Source: an uncultured bacterium (GTDB lineage Bacteria > Planctomycetota > Phycisphaerae > Phycisphaerales > SM1A02). Taken from it: a stretch of DNA of 64,000 nucleotides. Each line of letters starts with the position of its first letter. The first letter of the stretch is position 1. The stretch lies in NCBI GenBank assembly GCA_903891095.1, contig CAITDI010000051.1, positions 1-64,000 on the forward strand. Direction: 5' to 3'. The position numbers and the translations under genes were made by a program. This document shows positions 31,240 through 39,700 of this stretch, one piece after another. The notes under the pieces are model-generated. The model had not been told where the DNA came from, did not search any database, and saw only the letters and a list, made by a program, of their open reading frames with translations.

Positions 31240-32277
31240 ATGTCCGCCGCCGACGCCGTCCTTGATCCGACCGAGCCCGTCCTCCCCGAGGCCAAGATGC
31301 ATGTCGTGATGCCCAACGCGCCGACCGGGGCGCGGGTGCACTCGTCGCGGCTGTGCACGAAGGGCAAGAGCGCGGCGTTCATCCGCCATGTCGAGATCGA
31401 TGTCGGCGGGACGCCGCTCGAGGGGTCGTTCCGCGCGGGCCAGAGCTTTGGCGTGGTCGCGGCGGGCACCGACGCCAACGGCAAGCCGCACAAGGTTCGC
31501 CTGTACTCGCTGGCGAGCCCGAGCTGGGGCGAGGACGGCTTCGGCCGCGTGATCGCCACGACCCCCAAGCGCGTGATCGCCGAGCGCGAGCCGCAACGGG
31601 AGGGCGACGATCCAGAGGACCACTCGCTCTTTCTCGGCGTTTGCTCGAACTGGCTTTGCGACCGCAAGGCGGGCGACGCGATCGATGTGTCGGGGCCGAA
31701 CGGCAAGCGGTTCCTGCTGCCGACGGATCCGTCGAAGCATGACTACGTGTTCCTGGCGACGGGCACGGGGATCGCCCCGTTCCGCGGCTTCCTGATCGAG
31801 CTCCTGGTCGGACCGCCGGCCGGCTCCCCCGCCGCCGCGACCTGGAAGCGCTGCGAAAGCCGCATCGAGCTCATCATGGGCTCGCCGTACACCACCGACC
31901 TGCTGTACGACGACCTGCTGCGCGACCTCGCCAAGAAGCACCCGAACTTCCACTACCACCCCGTGGTGTCGCGCGAGATGCGCGCGGACGGCGCGGGCGG
32001 GCTTGCCAAGGGCGAGTACGTGCACCACTTCATCGACCGCCAGCTGGAGAAGCAGTCCGACATGATGGACCTGCTGCACTCGCCGCGCACGCTCATGTAC
32101 ATGTGCGGCCTCGCGGGCATGCAGGTCGGCGTGTTCGAGATGCTGGCGCGCCGCAACATCGGCGGATTCACCAAGATCGGCGACGAGCTCGCCGGCAAGC
32201 CGGTCGCCGAGTGGACCTCAGACGACATCAAGCGCCGCGTGCGGCCGACGCATCGGTGCATGCTTGAGGTGTACTGA
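31240..32277 (+). CDS. Plant-type ferredoxin-NADP+ reductase
   Basis: 345 residues. RLYSLASPSWGEDGFGR is the FAD-binding RxYS motif, LGVCSNWLCDRKAGDAIDVSGPNGK the family signature, ATGTGIAPFRGFL the NADP-binding loop, and the chain ends MLEVY with the terminal Tyr that stacks on the flavin. These are hallmarks of the plant/cyanobacterial reductase group, also found as the reductase parts of epoxidase systems. It moves electrons between ferredoxin and NADPH. The ATG at 31240 is used; the frame upstream has no similarity. Neighbours give no pathway hint. Confidence 0.92.
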   Translation: MSAADAVLDPTEPVLPEAKMHVVMPNAPTGARVHSSRLCTKGKSAAFIRHVEIDVGGTPLEGSFRAGQSFGVVAAGTDANGKPHKVRLYSLASPSWGEDGFGRVIATTPKRVIAEREPQREGDDPEDHSLFLGVCSNWLCDRKAGDAIDVSGPNGKRFLLPTDPSKHDYVFLATGTGIAPFRGFLIELLVGPPAGSPAAATWKRCESRIELIMGSPYTTDLLYDDLLRDLAKKHPNFHYHPVVSREMRADGAGGLAKGEYVHHFIDRQLEKQSDMMDLLHSPRTLMYMCGLAGMQVGVFEMLARRNIGGFTKIGDELAGKPVAEWTSDDIKRRVRPTHRCMLEVY

Positions 32278-32626
32278 GTTTGAGCGCTCGCGACGTAATT
32301 GAGCGCGAGCGACGTAATTGAGCGCTCGCGACTCGCTTCGCTTTCGCTCGCTGTGGTGGGGACACGCGGTGCTTGCGCGCGGATGACGCCAAAGCGAGCG
32401 CGCGCACGGCGCGAGCGCGAAAGAGCCGAGCGCGAAAGAGCCGAGCGCGAGCGTGAAAGAGTTCTCGTGAATGCCCGCAGATGTAGGCGAAGCCGAAATC
32501 TGCGGAACGGATGACGGAGGGGTCAAGGGCCTCCTCCGCCCAGCGTTCGGCAGACCAAGCTTCCGCAACTTCGCCTGCGGACACTCACCTCATCCGAACA
32601 CCCAAGCCCTCGCCGTTCCGCGCTCG
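32278..32626. repeat. Repeat-filled intergenic region after the reductase gene
   Basis: 349 bases. Directly after the stop, AGCGCTCGCGACGTAATTG-like units repeat three times; 32321-32360 is another copy of the GCGACTCGCTTCGCTTTCG repeat seen after rpsI. At 32393-32467, units such as GAGCGCGAAAGAGCC repeat in the opposite orientation to the block at 35682-35925. The remaining part up to fumC shows no gene. Confidence 0.65.
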
Positions 32627-34162
32627 TCAGCCGCCGCCGGGGCCCTTGCCGCCCGGCTTGGTCATCGACGTCGCGTCGAGCAGCTTCGCGAGTTGCTTAG
32701 GCTCGACGAGATTGTTGCGGAGCACATACTCGCGCACCGTCTCGCCGGTCTTGAAGGCTTCCTTCGCGACCTTGGCCGCGTTGTCGTAGCCGATCACCGG
32801 CGCGAGCGAGGTGCACATCATCAGGCTCTTCTCGACGGTGCCCGTGGCCTCGGCCTCGTTGAGCTGCAGGCCGTCGAGGCACTTGTCGCAGAACATCTGG
32901 CTGGCGTTCGCGAGGAGATCGATCGACTCGACCAGGCGCTCGGCGATGACAGGCATCGCGACGTTGAGCTCGAGCAGCGAGCCGACGCCGCCGAGGCCGC
33001 CCATCGTGATCGCCGCGTCGTTGCCGACGACCTGGCAGGCGACCATCATCACGCTCTCGCAGATGACGGGGTTGACCTTGCCCGGCATGATCGACGAGCC
33101 CGGCTGCGTCGCGGGGAGCGACAGCTCGAACAGGCCGCAGCGCGGACCCGAACCAAGCCAGCGGATGTCGTTGGCGATCTTGGTCAGGCTGACGGCGATC
33201 GTCTTGAGCCGCGCGTGCGCGTCGACCACGCAATCGCGCGTCGACTGCGCCTCGAAGTGGTTCGCGGCCTCGGCGAACTTGACGCCCGTTTCCTTGGTGA
33301 GCTTGGCGCACACCGTGCGGCCGAACTTAAGGTGCGCGTTGATGCCCGTGCCGACCGCGGTGCCGCCGATCGGCATGTTGAGGGCGAGGGTCGCGCAGGC
33401 TTCCTTCGCGCGCTCGACCGAGTAGTGCGCCGCGGCCGCGTAGCCGCTGAACTCCTGGCCGAGGCGGATCGGCGTCGCGTCCATCAGGTGGGTGCGGCCG
33501 ATCTTGACGACCTTGTCCCACTGCTTGGCCTTGGCGTCGAGCGCCTTCGCGAGCCGCTCGAGCGCGGGCACGAGCTTGTGCGCAATGCGCAGCGCGCCGG
33601 CGATCTGCATCGACGACGGGTAGGTGTCGTTCGAGCTCTGGCCGTAGTTCACATGGTCGTTCGGGTGGATCGGATCCTTCGAGCCGATCGCCTTGCCTGC
33701 GCGCTGGCTGGCGACGTTGGCGACGACCTCGTTCACGTTCATGTTGGTCGAGGTGCCCGAACCCGTCTGGTAGACGTCGATCGGGAAGTGGCGCATCAGC
33801 GGGTGCGGCAGGCCGAACGGCGCGGGCTGCGCGAACTCCGCGAGCAGCTGGTCGCAGGCCGCGGTGATCACGGCGGCGTGCTGCTTGCTGATCTCGCCCA
33901 GTTCGACGTTCGCCTCGGCGCAGCACTTCTTGAGGAGGATGTGCGCCTCGATCTGCGCCTGCGGCACCGTGCGGAAAGACACGGGAAAGTTGAGCACCGC
34001 GCGCTGCGTGGTCGCGCCGTAGAGCGCGTCGGCGGGGACGAACATCTCGCCCATCGAGTCGGTCTCGCGGCGAAGGGCTTCGGCCTTCGTTGCGCCCGCA
34101 TTCTTGCCCGCATGCTTGCTCGCGTTCTTGCCCGACTTCTTGCTGCCCATCGCGGTCGCCAT
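32627..34162 (-). CDS. fumC: Class II fumarate hydratase
   Basis: 511 residues, about 45 more than usual. The family signature GSSIMPGKVNPV is near residue 360, with TGSGTSTNMNVNEVVANVAS, NDHVNYGQSSNDTYPSSM and IGRTHLMDATPIRLGQEFSG as the substrate-site segments. It interconverts fumarate and malate. The N-terminal 25 residues (GSKKSGKNASKHAGKNAG) are a Lys/Gly-rich extension. The ATG at 34162 has GAGGA upstream and a TATATT -10 element at 34216-34221. A class II lyase with a different substrate is possible but the spacing fits fumarase well. Confidence 0.93.
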   Translation of the reverse strand: MATAMGSKKSGKNASKHAGKNAGATKAEALRRETDSMGEMFVPADALYGATTQRAVLNFPVSFRTVPQAQIEAHILLKKCCAEANVELGEISKQHAAVITAACDQLLAEFAQPAPFGLPHPLMRHFPIDVYQTGSGTSTNMNVNEVVANVASQRAGKAIGSKDPIHPNDHVNYGQSSNDTYPSSMQIAGALRIAHKLVPALERLAKALDAKAKQWDKVVKIGRTHLMDATPIRLGQEFSGYAAAAHYSVERAKEACATLALNMPIGGTAVGTGINAHLKFGRTVCAKLTKETGVKFAEAANHFEAQSTRDCVVDAHARLKTIAVSLTKIANDIRWLGSGPRCGLFELSLPATQPGSSIMPGKVNPVICESVMMVACQVVGNDAAITMGGLGGVGSLLELNVAMPVIAERLVESIDLLANASQMFCDKCLDGLQLNEAEATGTVEKSLMMCTSLAPVIGYDNAAKVAKEAFKTGETVREYVLRNNLVEPKQLAKLLDATSMTKPGGKGPGGG

Positions 34163-34215
34163 GATGCTTCCTCAGTTGATCGTCTGGAACTCCCACGGTG
34201 CGTGGGGAGTCGGGA

Positions 34216-34221
34216 AATATA
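34216..34221 (-). promoter_or_regulatory. -10 element of fumC
   Basis: Minus strand TATATT, five of six bases of the consensus; leader of about 45 bases with GAGGA near the start codon. Confidence 0.45.
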
Positions 34222-34349
34222 GCGGCGACGGAGTCCGCGACCGCGCGGGTTTTCGGTCCACGCTCGCGCGCGTCGTCTGAGATTCCTCCGCTTTTCCGCA
34301 GTCGTTTGCCGACGATTGGGCGTATCTTCACCAACCTCCGGGTTGCACC

Positions 34350-35681
34350 ATGGCCGAGTCGAACAAAGGCGAACAACACGCAAACCGCGCACGCGAGATG
34401 CTCCGCCAGGGCAGGCTCAAGGATGCAGAGCGCGAACTCCGCGCCGCGGTCGCCAGCGATCCGACCCGAGGCGACTGGATGCTCAATCTCGGATGGACGC
34501 TCGAAGCGATCGGCCGACAGGACGAGGCGCTCCAGCAGTACCGCCAGTCCGCCACGCTGCTCCCGACCGCGCGCGATCCGCGACTCGCCGAGGGCGTGCT
34601 CCTCGGCAAGCTCAATCGCCACGCCGAAGCCGTGACCGCGCTCGAAGCCACGCTCCGCATCGACCCCAAGTGCGAGACCGCGTCGTCTCTCCTGATCCGC
34701 GCGCTCGCGCAATCCGCGCGGCATGAAGAAGCCGAGACCGCCTACTACATGGCGCTCGACGCGATCAAGCGTCCCGCGACCGCGCACCTCGAGATCGCGC
34801 GCAGCCTGCTCGCGCGAGGCGACCTCAAGCGCGCCGAGCATTGCTATCGCCGCGCGATCGCCGAAGGCCCGACGCTCACGGGTTCGCGCATCGAGCTCGC
34901 GCGCGTGCTGCTCATGGCCGGCCGCGGCGCAGAGACCGCCCCGCTGCTCAACGAGGAGTTCCGCCGCGGAGTCGTCCCGCCGCCGCTCGCGCTCGAGGCT
35001 GCGCGCCTGCACCTTGCTTGCGGCCGCGCGAACGACGCCGTGCAGGTGCTCGAGCAACTTGCGCGCATCGAACCGTCGAACCCGCGGCTGCACCTCCTGC
35101 TCGCGCGTGCGATGCGCCGCCGCGGCGATCTCGTCCGTGCGATCCGCCACAGCGAGGTCGCGAGCCGACTCTCGGGCGAAATGCCCGGGCTGGCCACCGA
35201 AGCGGCGCTCATCGGACTTGGCCGCGGTTTCCGCGACGACGCCCGCAAGCTGCTTGAGAAGGAAATCACCGCGCGCGGCGTCCCCGTCGACCGCGTCGAT
35301 GTGATCGAGGTCATCAGCGCTCTGCTGGCGGTCGGCCTGGTCGAACTCGCGGCGAAGGGCATGAAGGAGCGCTTCGGCGACGACGTGCTCAAGAGCCACT
35401 TTGACGACGCCGAGGTGCTCCGCCTTGCTGCGCGCATCGCGCTCGAGCAAGGACAGAAGACCGGCGACTTCCGCCGCGGCCGCGCGCTCGCGCGTCGCGC
35501 GTTCCGGCTTGACCCCGCGTCGCTCGCCAACGTGCAGAACCTCGCGCTGATCGCGCTCGAGCGCAAGCGCTTCGACTGCGCTGCCGCGTGGATCGCGCGC
35601 GGCCGTCGGCTCGATCCGTCCGACCAGGGAATCCGCAAGCTGCGGACGCTTTGGTGGTGGCGCAGACTCACGCGTGTTTGA
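34350..35681 (+). CDS. TPR-repeat protein
   Basis: 443 residues made almost wholly of 34-residue helical repeats, for example GRLKDAERELRAAVASDP, GRQDEALQQYRQSATLLP, NRHAEAVTALEATLRIDP, GDLKRAEHCYRRAIAEGP and ANDAVQVLEQLARIEPSN. No signal peptide or membrane helix is seen, so it is probably cytoplasmic and binds other proteins. It is divergent from fumC. The start is the ATG at 34350 (MAESNKGEQHANRAREM). Function cannot be inferred further. Confidence 0.85.
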   Translation: MAESNKGEQHANRAREMLRQGRLKDAERELRAAVASDPTRGDWMLNLGWTLEAIGRQDEALQQYRQSATLLPTARDPRLAEGVLLGKLNRHAEAVTALEATLRIDPKCETASSLLIRALAQSARHEEAETAYYMALDAIKRPATAHLEIARSLLARGDLKRAEHCYRRAIAEGPTLTGSRIELARVLLMAGRGAETAPLLNEEFRRGVVPPPLALEAARLHLACGRANDAVQVLEQLARIEPSNPRLHLLLARAMRRRGDLVRAIRHSEVASRLSGEMPGLATEAALIGLGRGFRDDARKLLEKEITARGVPVDRVDVIEVISALLAVGLVELAAKGMKERFGDDVLKSHFDDAEVLRLAARIALEQGQKTGDFRRGRALARRAFRLDPASLANVQNLALIALERKRFDCAAAWIARGRRLDPSDQGIRKLRTLWWWRRLTRV

Positions 35682-35920
35682 GCGTTCGCGCCGTGCGCGC
35701 GCTCACTTTCTGGGCGATGGGGGTTGGCGTGAGCGTTCGCGGCGTGCGCGTGCTCCTTCTTTCGCGTTCGCGGCGTGCGCCCGCTCACTTTCTGGGCGAT
35801 GACGCCGTTGTTTGAGCGTTCGCGGCGTGCGCCCGCTCCTGCTTTCGCGTTCGCGCCGTGCGCGCGCTCACTTTCTGGGCGATGGGGGTTGGCGTGAGCG
35901 TTCGCGCCGTGCGCGTGCGC
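35682..35920. repeat. GTTCGCGSCGTGCGC repeat block
   Basis: About six copies of a unit CGTTCGCGCCGTGCGCGCGC (with CACTTTCTGGGCGATG between some), starting at the TPR gene's stop codon (GTTTGAGCGTTCGCG). GAGCG and CGCTC at the unit ends can pair. The same units occur inverted near 32393-32467, flanking fumC and the TPR gene. Confidence 0.75.
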
Positions 35921-35956
35921 GAAAAACAACCACGGACGCCGATCGGCGTCCGTGGT
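35921..35956 (-). terminator. Terminator of rpsR
   Basis: Perfect 12-bp stem ACCACGGACGCC (35929-35940) with its complement at 35945-35956, GATC loop; on the minus strand followed by TGTTTTTCG. Confidence 0.88.
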
Positions 35957-35985
35957 CAAAGTTCGTGTCAGCGTTCAGGCGCCGA

Positions 35986-36219
35986 TCACATCGTCGCCGA
36001 GGTGTACGGCAGCAGCGACATGAAGCGCGCGCGCTTGATCGCCTGGGCGACCAGGAGCTGGTGCTGGGCCGAGAGGCCGGTGCGCTTGCGCGAGTAGATC
36101 TTGCCGTTCGGCGTCATGAGACGGCGAAGGTCCTCAACCGAGCGATAGTCGACGAAGAGACGGCCTGCAGCGCCTTCCTTGAGACGGAACGCGGGAGCCT
36201 GGGTCTGGAACTGGGACAT
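35986..36219 (-). CDS. rpsR: 30S ribosomal protein bS18
   Basis: 77 residues. VDYRSVEDLRRLMTPNGKIYSRKRTGLSAQHQLLVAQAIKRARFMSLLPY is the whole bS18 core including the RKRTG basic turn. It forms a pair with bS6 on 16S rRNA. rpsF, ssb and rplI, its usual neighbours, are absent. The ATG at 36219 follows AGGAT. A leader of about 100 bases with two hairpins separates it from its promoter. Confidence 0.95.
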   Translation of the reverse strand: MSQFQTQAPAFRLKEGAAGRLFVDYRSVEDLRRLMTPNGKIYSRKRTGLSAQHQLLVAQAIKRARFMSLLPYTSATM

Positions 36220-36322
36220 GGCGGATCCTGTCTGACCCGAACGGACTCGGGTCGTAGTCTTGGATGCCTCCGGCCAACGCTGGCTGCGGAGGGTGTGCCC
36301 ACCACGAACGGTGGGCGACGGG
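36220..36322 (-). promoter_or_regulatory. Hairpin-rich leader of rpsR
   Basis: Between the predicted transcription start and the ATG, two hairpins form: GCCCACC/GGTGGGC (36297-36316) and GACCCGA/TCGGGTC near 36233-36252. A ribosomal-protein leader that binds bS18 (or bS6:bS18) is possible but not shown. Confidence 0.35.
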
Positions 36323-36328
36323 TCGCGG

Positions 36329-36357
36329 AGGATAGCAAAGACCCCGCGCCGCCACAA
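36329..36357 (-). promoter_or_regulatory. Promoter of rpsR
   Basis: Minus strand TTGTGG, 17-base spacer, TATCCT. The -10 hexamer is the same as that of the rplM promoter. Confidence 0.5.
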
Positions 36358-36466
36358 TTCCTCGCCCCGCGACGCAGCAAACAGCCCCAATTGCGCTGCC
36401 GTTTCTAGGTCGCGGCCGCTTCGCAAAAAAGCGGTGCTAGATTTGGCTTGAAGGAGCGTCCCCCGA

Positions 36467-37036
36467 GTGCCACTACCCGCGCCGAAGCCCGTCGACGCGC
36501 TGCGACACCACACCCGCGCCGTCGTCTTGACGTCGGCCGATGGTGATGTGTCGCCGCTGCTTCTCGACGCGATTCGCGATTCGGGGATCCCGTGCGAGCT
36601 TATCGGGCACCCGCTCATCGCGATGGCCGAGCTCGTCCGCCTGGAGAGTTCCGCGCCCGCCGAAGACGACGCCAACGAGCGCACCGCCTTGCTGGTCGCC
36701 GACCGCGACCGACTCGAGGACCTGTCGGCGCTCTTCCGCGCCGTGCGGCTTCGGATTCCGCAGGTCTCGATCTGGGTCGTTGCTGGCGACGACATCGCCA
36801 TCGAGGTCCAGCGCGCGCGCTTTCCGGATCCGCCGTCGCCGAGCGACACGGCTCCCTCACGCACACCGATCGCTGGCTCAGCGGCTCCCCGCCTGCGCAT
36901 CGTGTCGGAAACAACCGAAGTCAAGCCACCCACCAAGCGCGGCATGAACGATGAATCGGTCACACCGGAAGAGATCGAGATGCTGCTCGGCCTCTCCGAG
37001 GAGCAGCAGCGGGATCGCGACGGAGACCGCCGATGA
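36467..37036 (+). CDS. Protein of unknown function upstream of a GGDEF gene
   Basis: 189 residues from a GTG with AAGGAG 10 bases upstream. Residues 15-110 (AVVLTSADGDVSPLLLDAIR, then ALLVADRDRLEDLSALFRAVR) alternate strands and helices like a receiver-type fold without its phosphorylation site. The tail 120-189 is low-complexity and acidic. It overlaps the diguanylate cyclase gene by four bases (ATGA), so the two are made together and probably work together. A pseudo-receiver partner is only my inference. Confidence 0.7.
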   Translation: MPLPAPKPVDALRHHTRAVVLTSADGDVSPLLLDAIRDSGIPCELIGHPLIAMAELVRLESSAPAEDDANERTALLVADRDRLEDLSALFRAVRLRIPQVSIWVVAGDDIAIEVQRARFPDPPSPSDTAPSRTPIAGSAAPRLRIVSETTEVKPPTKRGMNDESVTPEEIEMLLGLSEEQQRDRDGDRR

Positions 37037-38679
37037 GCGAGGCCGATCCGCGTCAACGCTCGCGCACGATTCGCGCGCGACTGCTCGTCGTCGGTGGCGG
37101 CTCGCAGCTCGCGGAGCTCGCGACGGTCGCCCGCCGCAGCGTCGCGCACGTGAGCGAAGTCAGCGAGCTGTACGACGCTCTGGACGAGTGCAACAAGGCG
37201 ACCGCGCGCGAGCCGATCGCCGCAGTCATCCTCTCGCCCGACTGCGACGGATACGACGCTCGCGCGGTGGCCGACGCGTTCGCGCGCATCGATCCCGCGC
37301 TGCCGCTCATCCTCGCGGTCACCGCGGAGCAGGAAGAGCTCACCGCCGAGTCGACGCGCGAAGGCTTCGAGGACTCGCTCCTGCTGCCCGTGCGCGAGAA
37401 CGACCTCGCCGAACTGCTCGCGGATCTCGGAATCGCCGACCGCAAGCCGCCGCGCAAGGAGTCCGAACGCGAAACTCCGCCGACGACGCTGCCGCCGCAG
37501 CTGAATGTCATGGAGCTGCAGGTCGAACGCGCGCAAGAGCGTGTGCACCAGCAGCCGCCCGACGTGCAGCCAACCGTTCCACCTGTCGCACCGCAAGCTG
37601 GCGGCGCAGCAGGCGCAAAGCAGCCGGCGCCGCCCCGCAAAGATCTTGAGCGCAAAGATTTTGAGCGCAAAGATTTTGAGCGCAAGGATCTTGAGCGCAA
37701 GGATCTTGATCGGAAGGAACTCGACCCCGCCCCTCGCGAGCAATCACGCGCTCCGCGGCCTGCGTTCCAGATGCCGATCTCCGGCACGACGCAGCCCGCG
37801 CACGCCGCCGACGCGCCGCCGAGCGACCTCGATCTCGTGCGCGCCGTCACTGCCGGACATGACGTGCACAACGCGGCGCTGCGCGTGCTTCGCCATCACC
37901 TAGGCAGCACCGACGTGCGCTTTGTCGCCGAAGCACGCCCCGGCGAAGAAGACGCCGTCGAGATCGATCGACGCGGCCTGCGTCAGGTTCACGTGCGCAA
38001 CGACGCGGGGCATTCCTACGGCGTGCTCCTCTCGCGCTCGATCGACGAGACCAAGCTGCAGGCATGGGCCACCTGGCTCGCGCACTGGCTCGCGCTCGAC
38101 GAACAGCATCACGAGCTTCGCCGCCTCGCGTGGACCGATGAACTCACGGGCGCGGGCAACCGACGCGCGTTCGAGAAGCTCCTTGCCGACACGATCAAGT
38201 CCGCGCGCGCCGAGCGCCGCGAGCTGAGCCTGATGTTCTTCGACATCGACGACTTCAAGCAATACAACGACATGCATGGTCACGAGACCGGCGACGAGGT
38301 GCTGCGCGAGATCGTCGAGCTCGTGCGCTGCTGCATCCGACGCGGCGACCATGTGTTTCGCATCGGCGGCGACGAGTTCGTCGTGCTCTTCTGCGATCCC
38401 GCAGGCCCGCGCGCCGGCGGCACGCTCCTGCCTGAAAGCGTCGAATCGATCGCGCGGCGTTTCCAAAGTGCCGTCTGCAAGCTGAGCCTGCCTCAGCTCG
38501 GCCTCGACGGCCCGGGCACGGTGAGCATCTCCGCGGGCATCGCGGCGTTTCCGTGGGACGGCGACGACGCCGCAAAGTTGCTGCGGCACGCCGACAGGCT
38601 CGCGATGGAATCCAAGCGCGCGGGCAAGAATGTCATCACGTTCGGTCCCGGCATGCGCCGAAGTGAGGACCAGCCGTGA
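37033..38679 (+). CDS. Diguanylate cyclase (GGDEF) with receiver-like N-domain and repeat linker
   Basis: 548 residues. Residues 14-130 have a receiver-like layout (ARLLVVGGGSQLAELATVA, AVILSPDCDGYDARAVADAF) but lack the usual acidic pair. A proline-rich linker follows with six five-residue units (RKDLE type, residues 202-231). Residues 268-365 may form a GAF-like domain. The GGDEF domain covers ~375-540: DELTGAGNRRAFEKLL, FFDIDDFKQYND, and RIGGDEFVVLF (residues ~444-448), with RRGD five residues earlier as the inhibitory site. It should be an active c-di-GMP synthase under product control. Coupled to the gene upstream. Confidence 0.9.
   Translation: MSEADPRQRSRTIRARLLVVGGGSQLAELATVARRSVAHVSEVSELYDALDECNKATAREPIAAVILSPDCDGYDARAVADAFARIDPALPLILAVTAEQEELTAESTREGFEDSLLLPVRENDLAELLADLGIADRKPPRKESERETPPTTLPPQLNVMELQVERAQERVHQQPPDVQPTVPPVAPQAGGAAGAKQPAPPRKDLERKDFERKDFERKDLERKDLDRKELDPAPREQSRAPRPAFQMPISGTTQPAHAADAPPSDLDLVRAVTAGHDVHNAALRVLRHHLGSTDVRFVAEARPGEEDAVEIDRRGLRQVHVRNDAGHSYGVLLSRSIDETKLQAWATWLAHWLALDEQHHELRRLAWTDELTGAGNRRAFEKLLADTIKSARAERRELSLMFFDIDDFKQYNDMHGHETGDEVLREIVELVRCCIRRGDHVFRIGGDEFVVLFCDPAGPRAGGTLLPESVESIARRFQSAVCKLSLPQLGLDGPGTVSISAGIAAFPWDGDDAAKLLRHADRLAMESKRAGKNVITFGPGMRRSEDQP
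37636..37725 (+). repeat. 15-base tandem repeat within the GGDEF gene
   Basis: Six units of CGCAAAGATCTTGAG type, the first five nearly identical (37636-37710), the sixth diverged. Each encodes RKD(L/F)E, so unit number can change without a frameshift. Confidence 0.9.
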
Positions 38680-38788
38680 CTCTCGCTTGACCGCGAGGCG
38701 TCGATTCGCCGATGAAGGACGACCGATGAAGGACTAGCCGCGGCTGCCCCGCCGCGGAAACCCGTTTCGAAATCCCGTTCCGAAATTC

Positions 38789-39700
38789 ATGAGCCCCACG
38801 CGCGTCCCCAGCACCCTGATCCTGAGCGACCTGCACCTTGGCAGGCCCGGTGGTGCGACTCGCGCGGATGCCTTCGAGGCGCTCGTCTCCGACTTCGACC
38901 GCGTGATCGTGAACGGCGACATCGCCGAACTGCACCATGTGAAGTACCAGGCCGACGCCGAGCTCGAGCTCGCGCGCTTTCGCGACATCTGCGTTTCGCG
39001 CGGGATCCGGCTTGATCTCATCGCGGGCAACCACGATCCGTTCGTGAGCGACATCCGCGCGATCACGCTCGCCGATGGCGCGATCTACATCACCCATGGC
39101 GACGCGTTCCACCCCGCCGTCGCGCCGTGGTCGCCCTTCGCGGCATCGATGCGGCAGAGCTTTGAGATCGCGCTTGCGGAGAATCTCAAGCGGCTTCCCG
39201 AGGACGTCGCGCGCTTCTCCGCTGCACGCGAAGCGTCGATCGCCGAATGGCGCGTGATGGGCGCAGGCGCGCACGTCTCGACCATCGGAAGCATGGCGCT
39301 GCGGCCGGGCCGCGCGCTTGCGGTGCTCCGCTACTGGTCGGGATACCCGCGCATGGCGGCCGATTGGGTCGCCAAGCACGCGCCCACCGCGGGAACCGTG
39401 ATCGTCGGCCACAGCCACCGCGCGTTCGTGCGGCGCGTCGGCGGCAGGCACGTCGCCAACACCGGCTCGTATGGATTCCCAGGTCGCCCGCATGCGGTCG
39501 TGATCGAGGGCAACACCGTCCGCGTGCACGCGATCATCGAACGCGGACACCTCTACACGCTCGCGCAGCAGGCGAAGGCATCGTGGCCGATCGCCTACCA
39601 CAGCGCTGGAAATCAGGCTTCCGCAGCCGGCGCTGCGAGCACCGACGAGATGAAGCGCGCAGCGCCCGTGAGCGCGGCGCGGTCGATCCGCGTCTCGTAG
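38789..39700 (+). CDS. Calcineurin-like metallophosphoesterase, LpxH-like
   Basis: 303 residues. The metal motifs are in order: LILSDLHLG (DxH), VIVNGDIAELHHVKY (GDxxE), LIAGNHDPFVSD (GNHD), YITHGDAFHP and VIVGHSHRAFV (GHxH). The layout is that of the UDP-diacylglucosamine hydrolase branch, whose members act in lipid A synthesis, but other substrates are possible because the family is broad. The last 30 residues (from about 39613) overlap the 3' end of the convergent HMG-CoA lyase gene. No other lpx gene is nearby. Confidence 0.85.
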   Translation: MSPTRVPSTLILSDLHLGRPGGATRADAFEALVSDFDRVIVNGDIAELHHVKYQADAELELARFRDICVSRGIRLDLIAGNHDPFVSDIRAITLADGAIYITHGDAFHPAVAPWSPFAASMRQSFEIALAENLKRLPEDVARFSAAREASIAEWRVMGAGAHVSTIGSMALRPGRALAVLRYWSGYPRMAADWVAKHAPTAGTVIVGHSHRAFVRRVGGRHVANTGSYGFPGRPHAVVIEGNTVRVHAIIERGHLYTLAQQAKASWPIAYHSAGNQASAAGAASTDEMKRAAPVSAARSIRVS

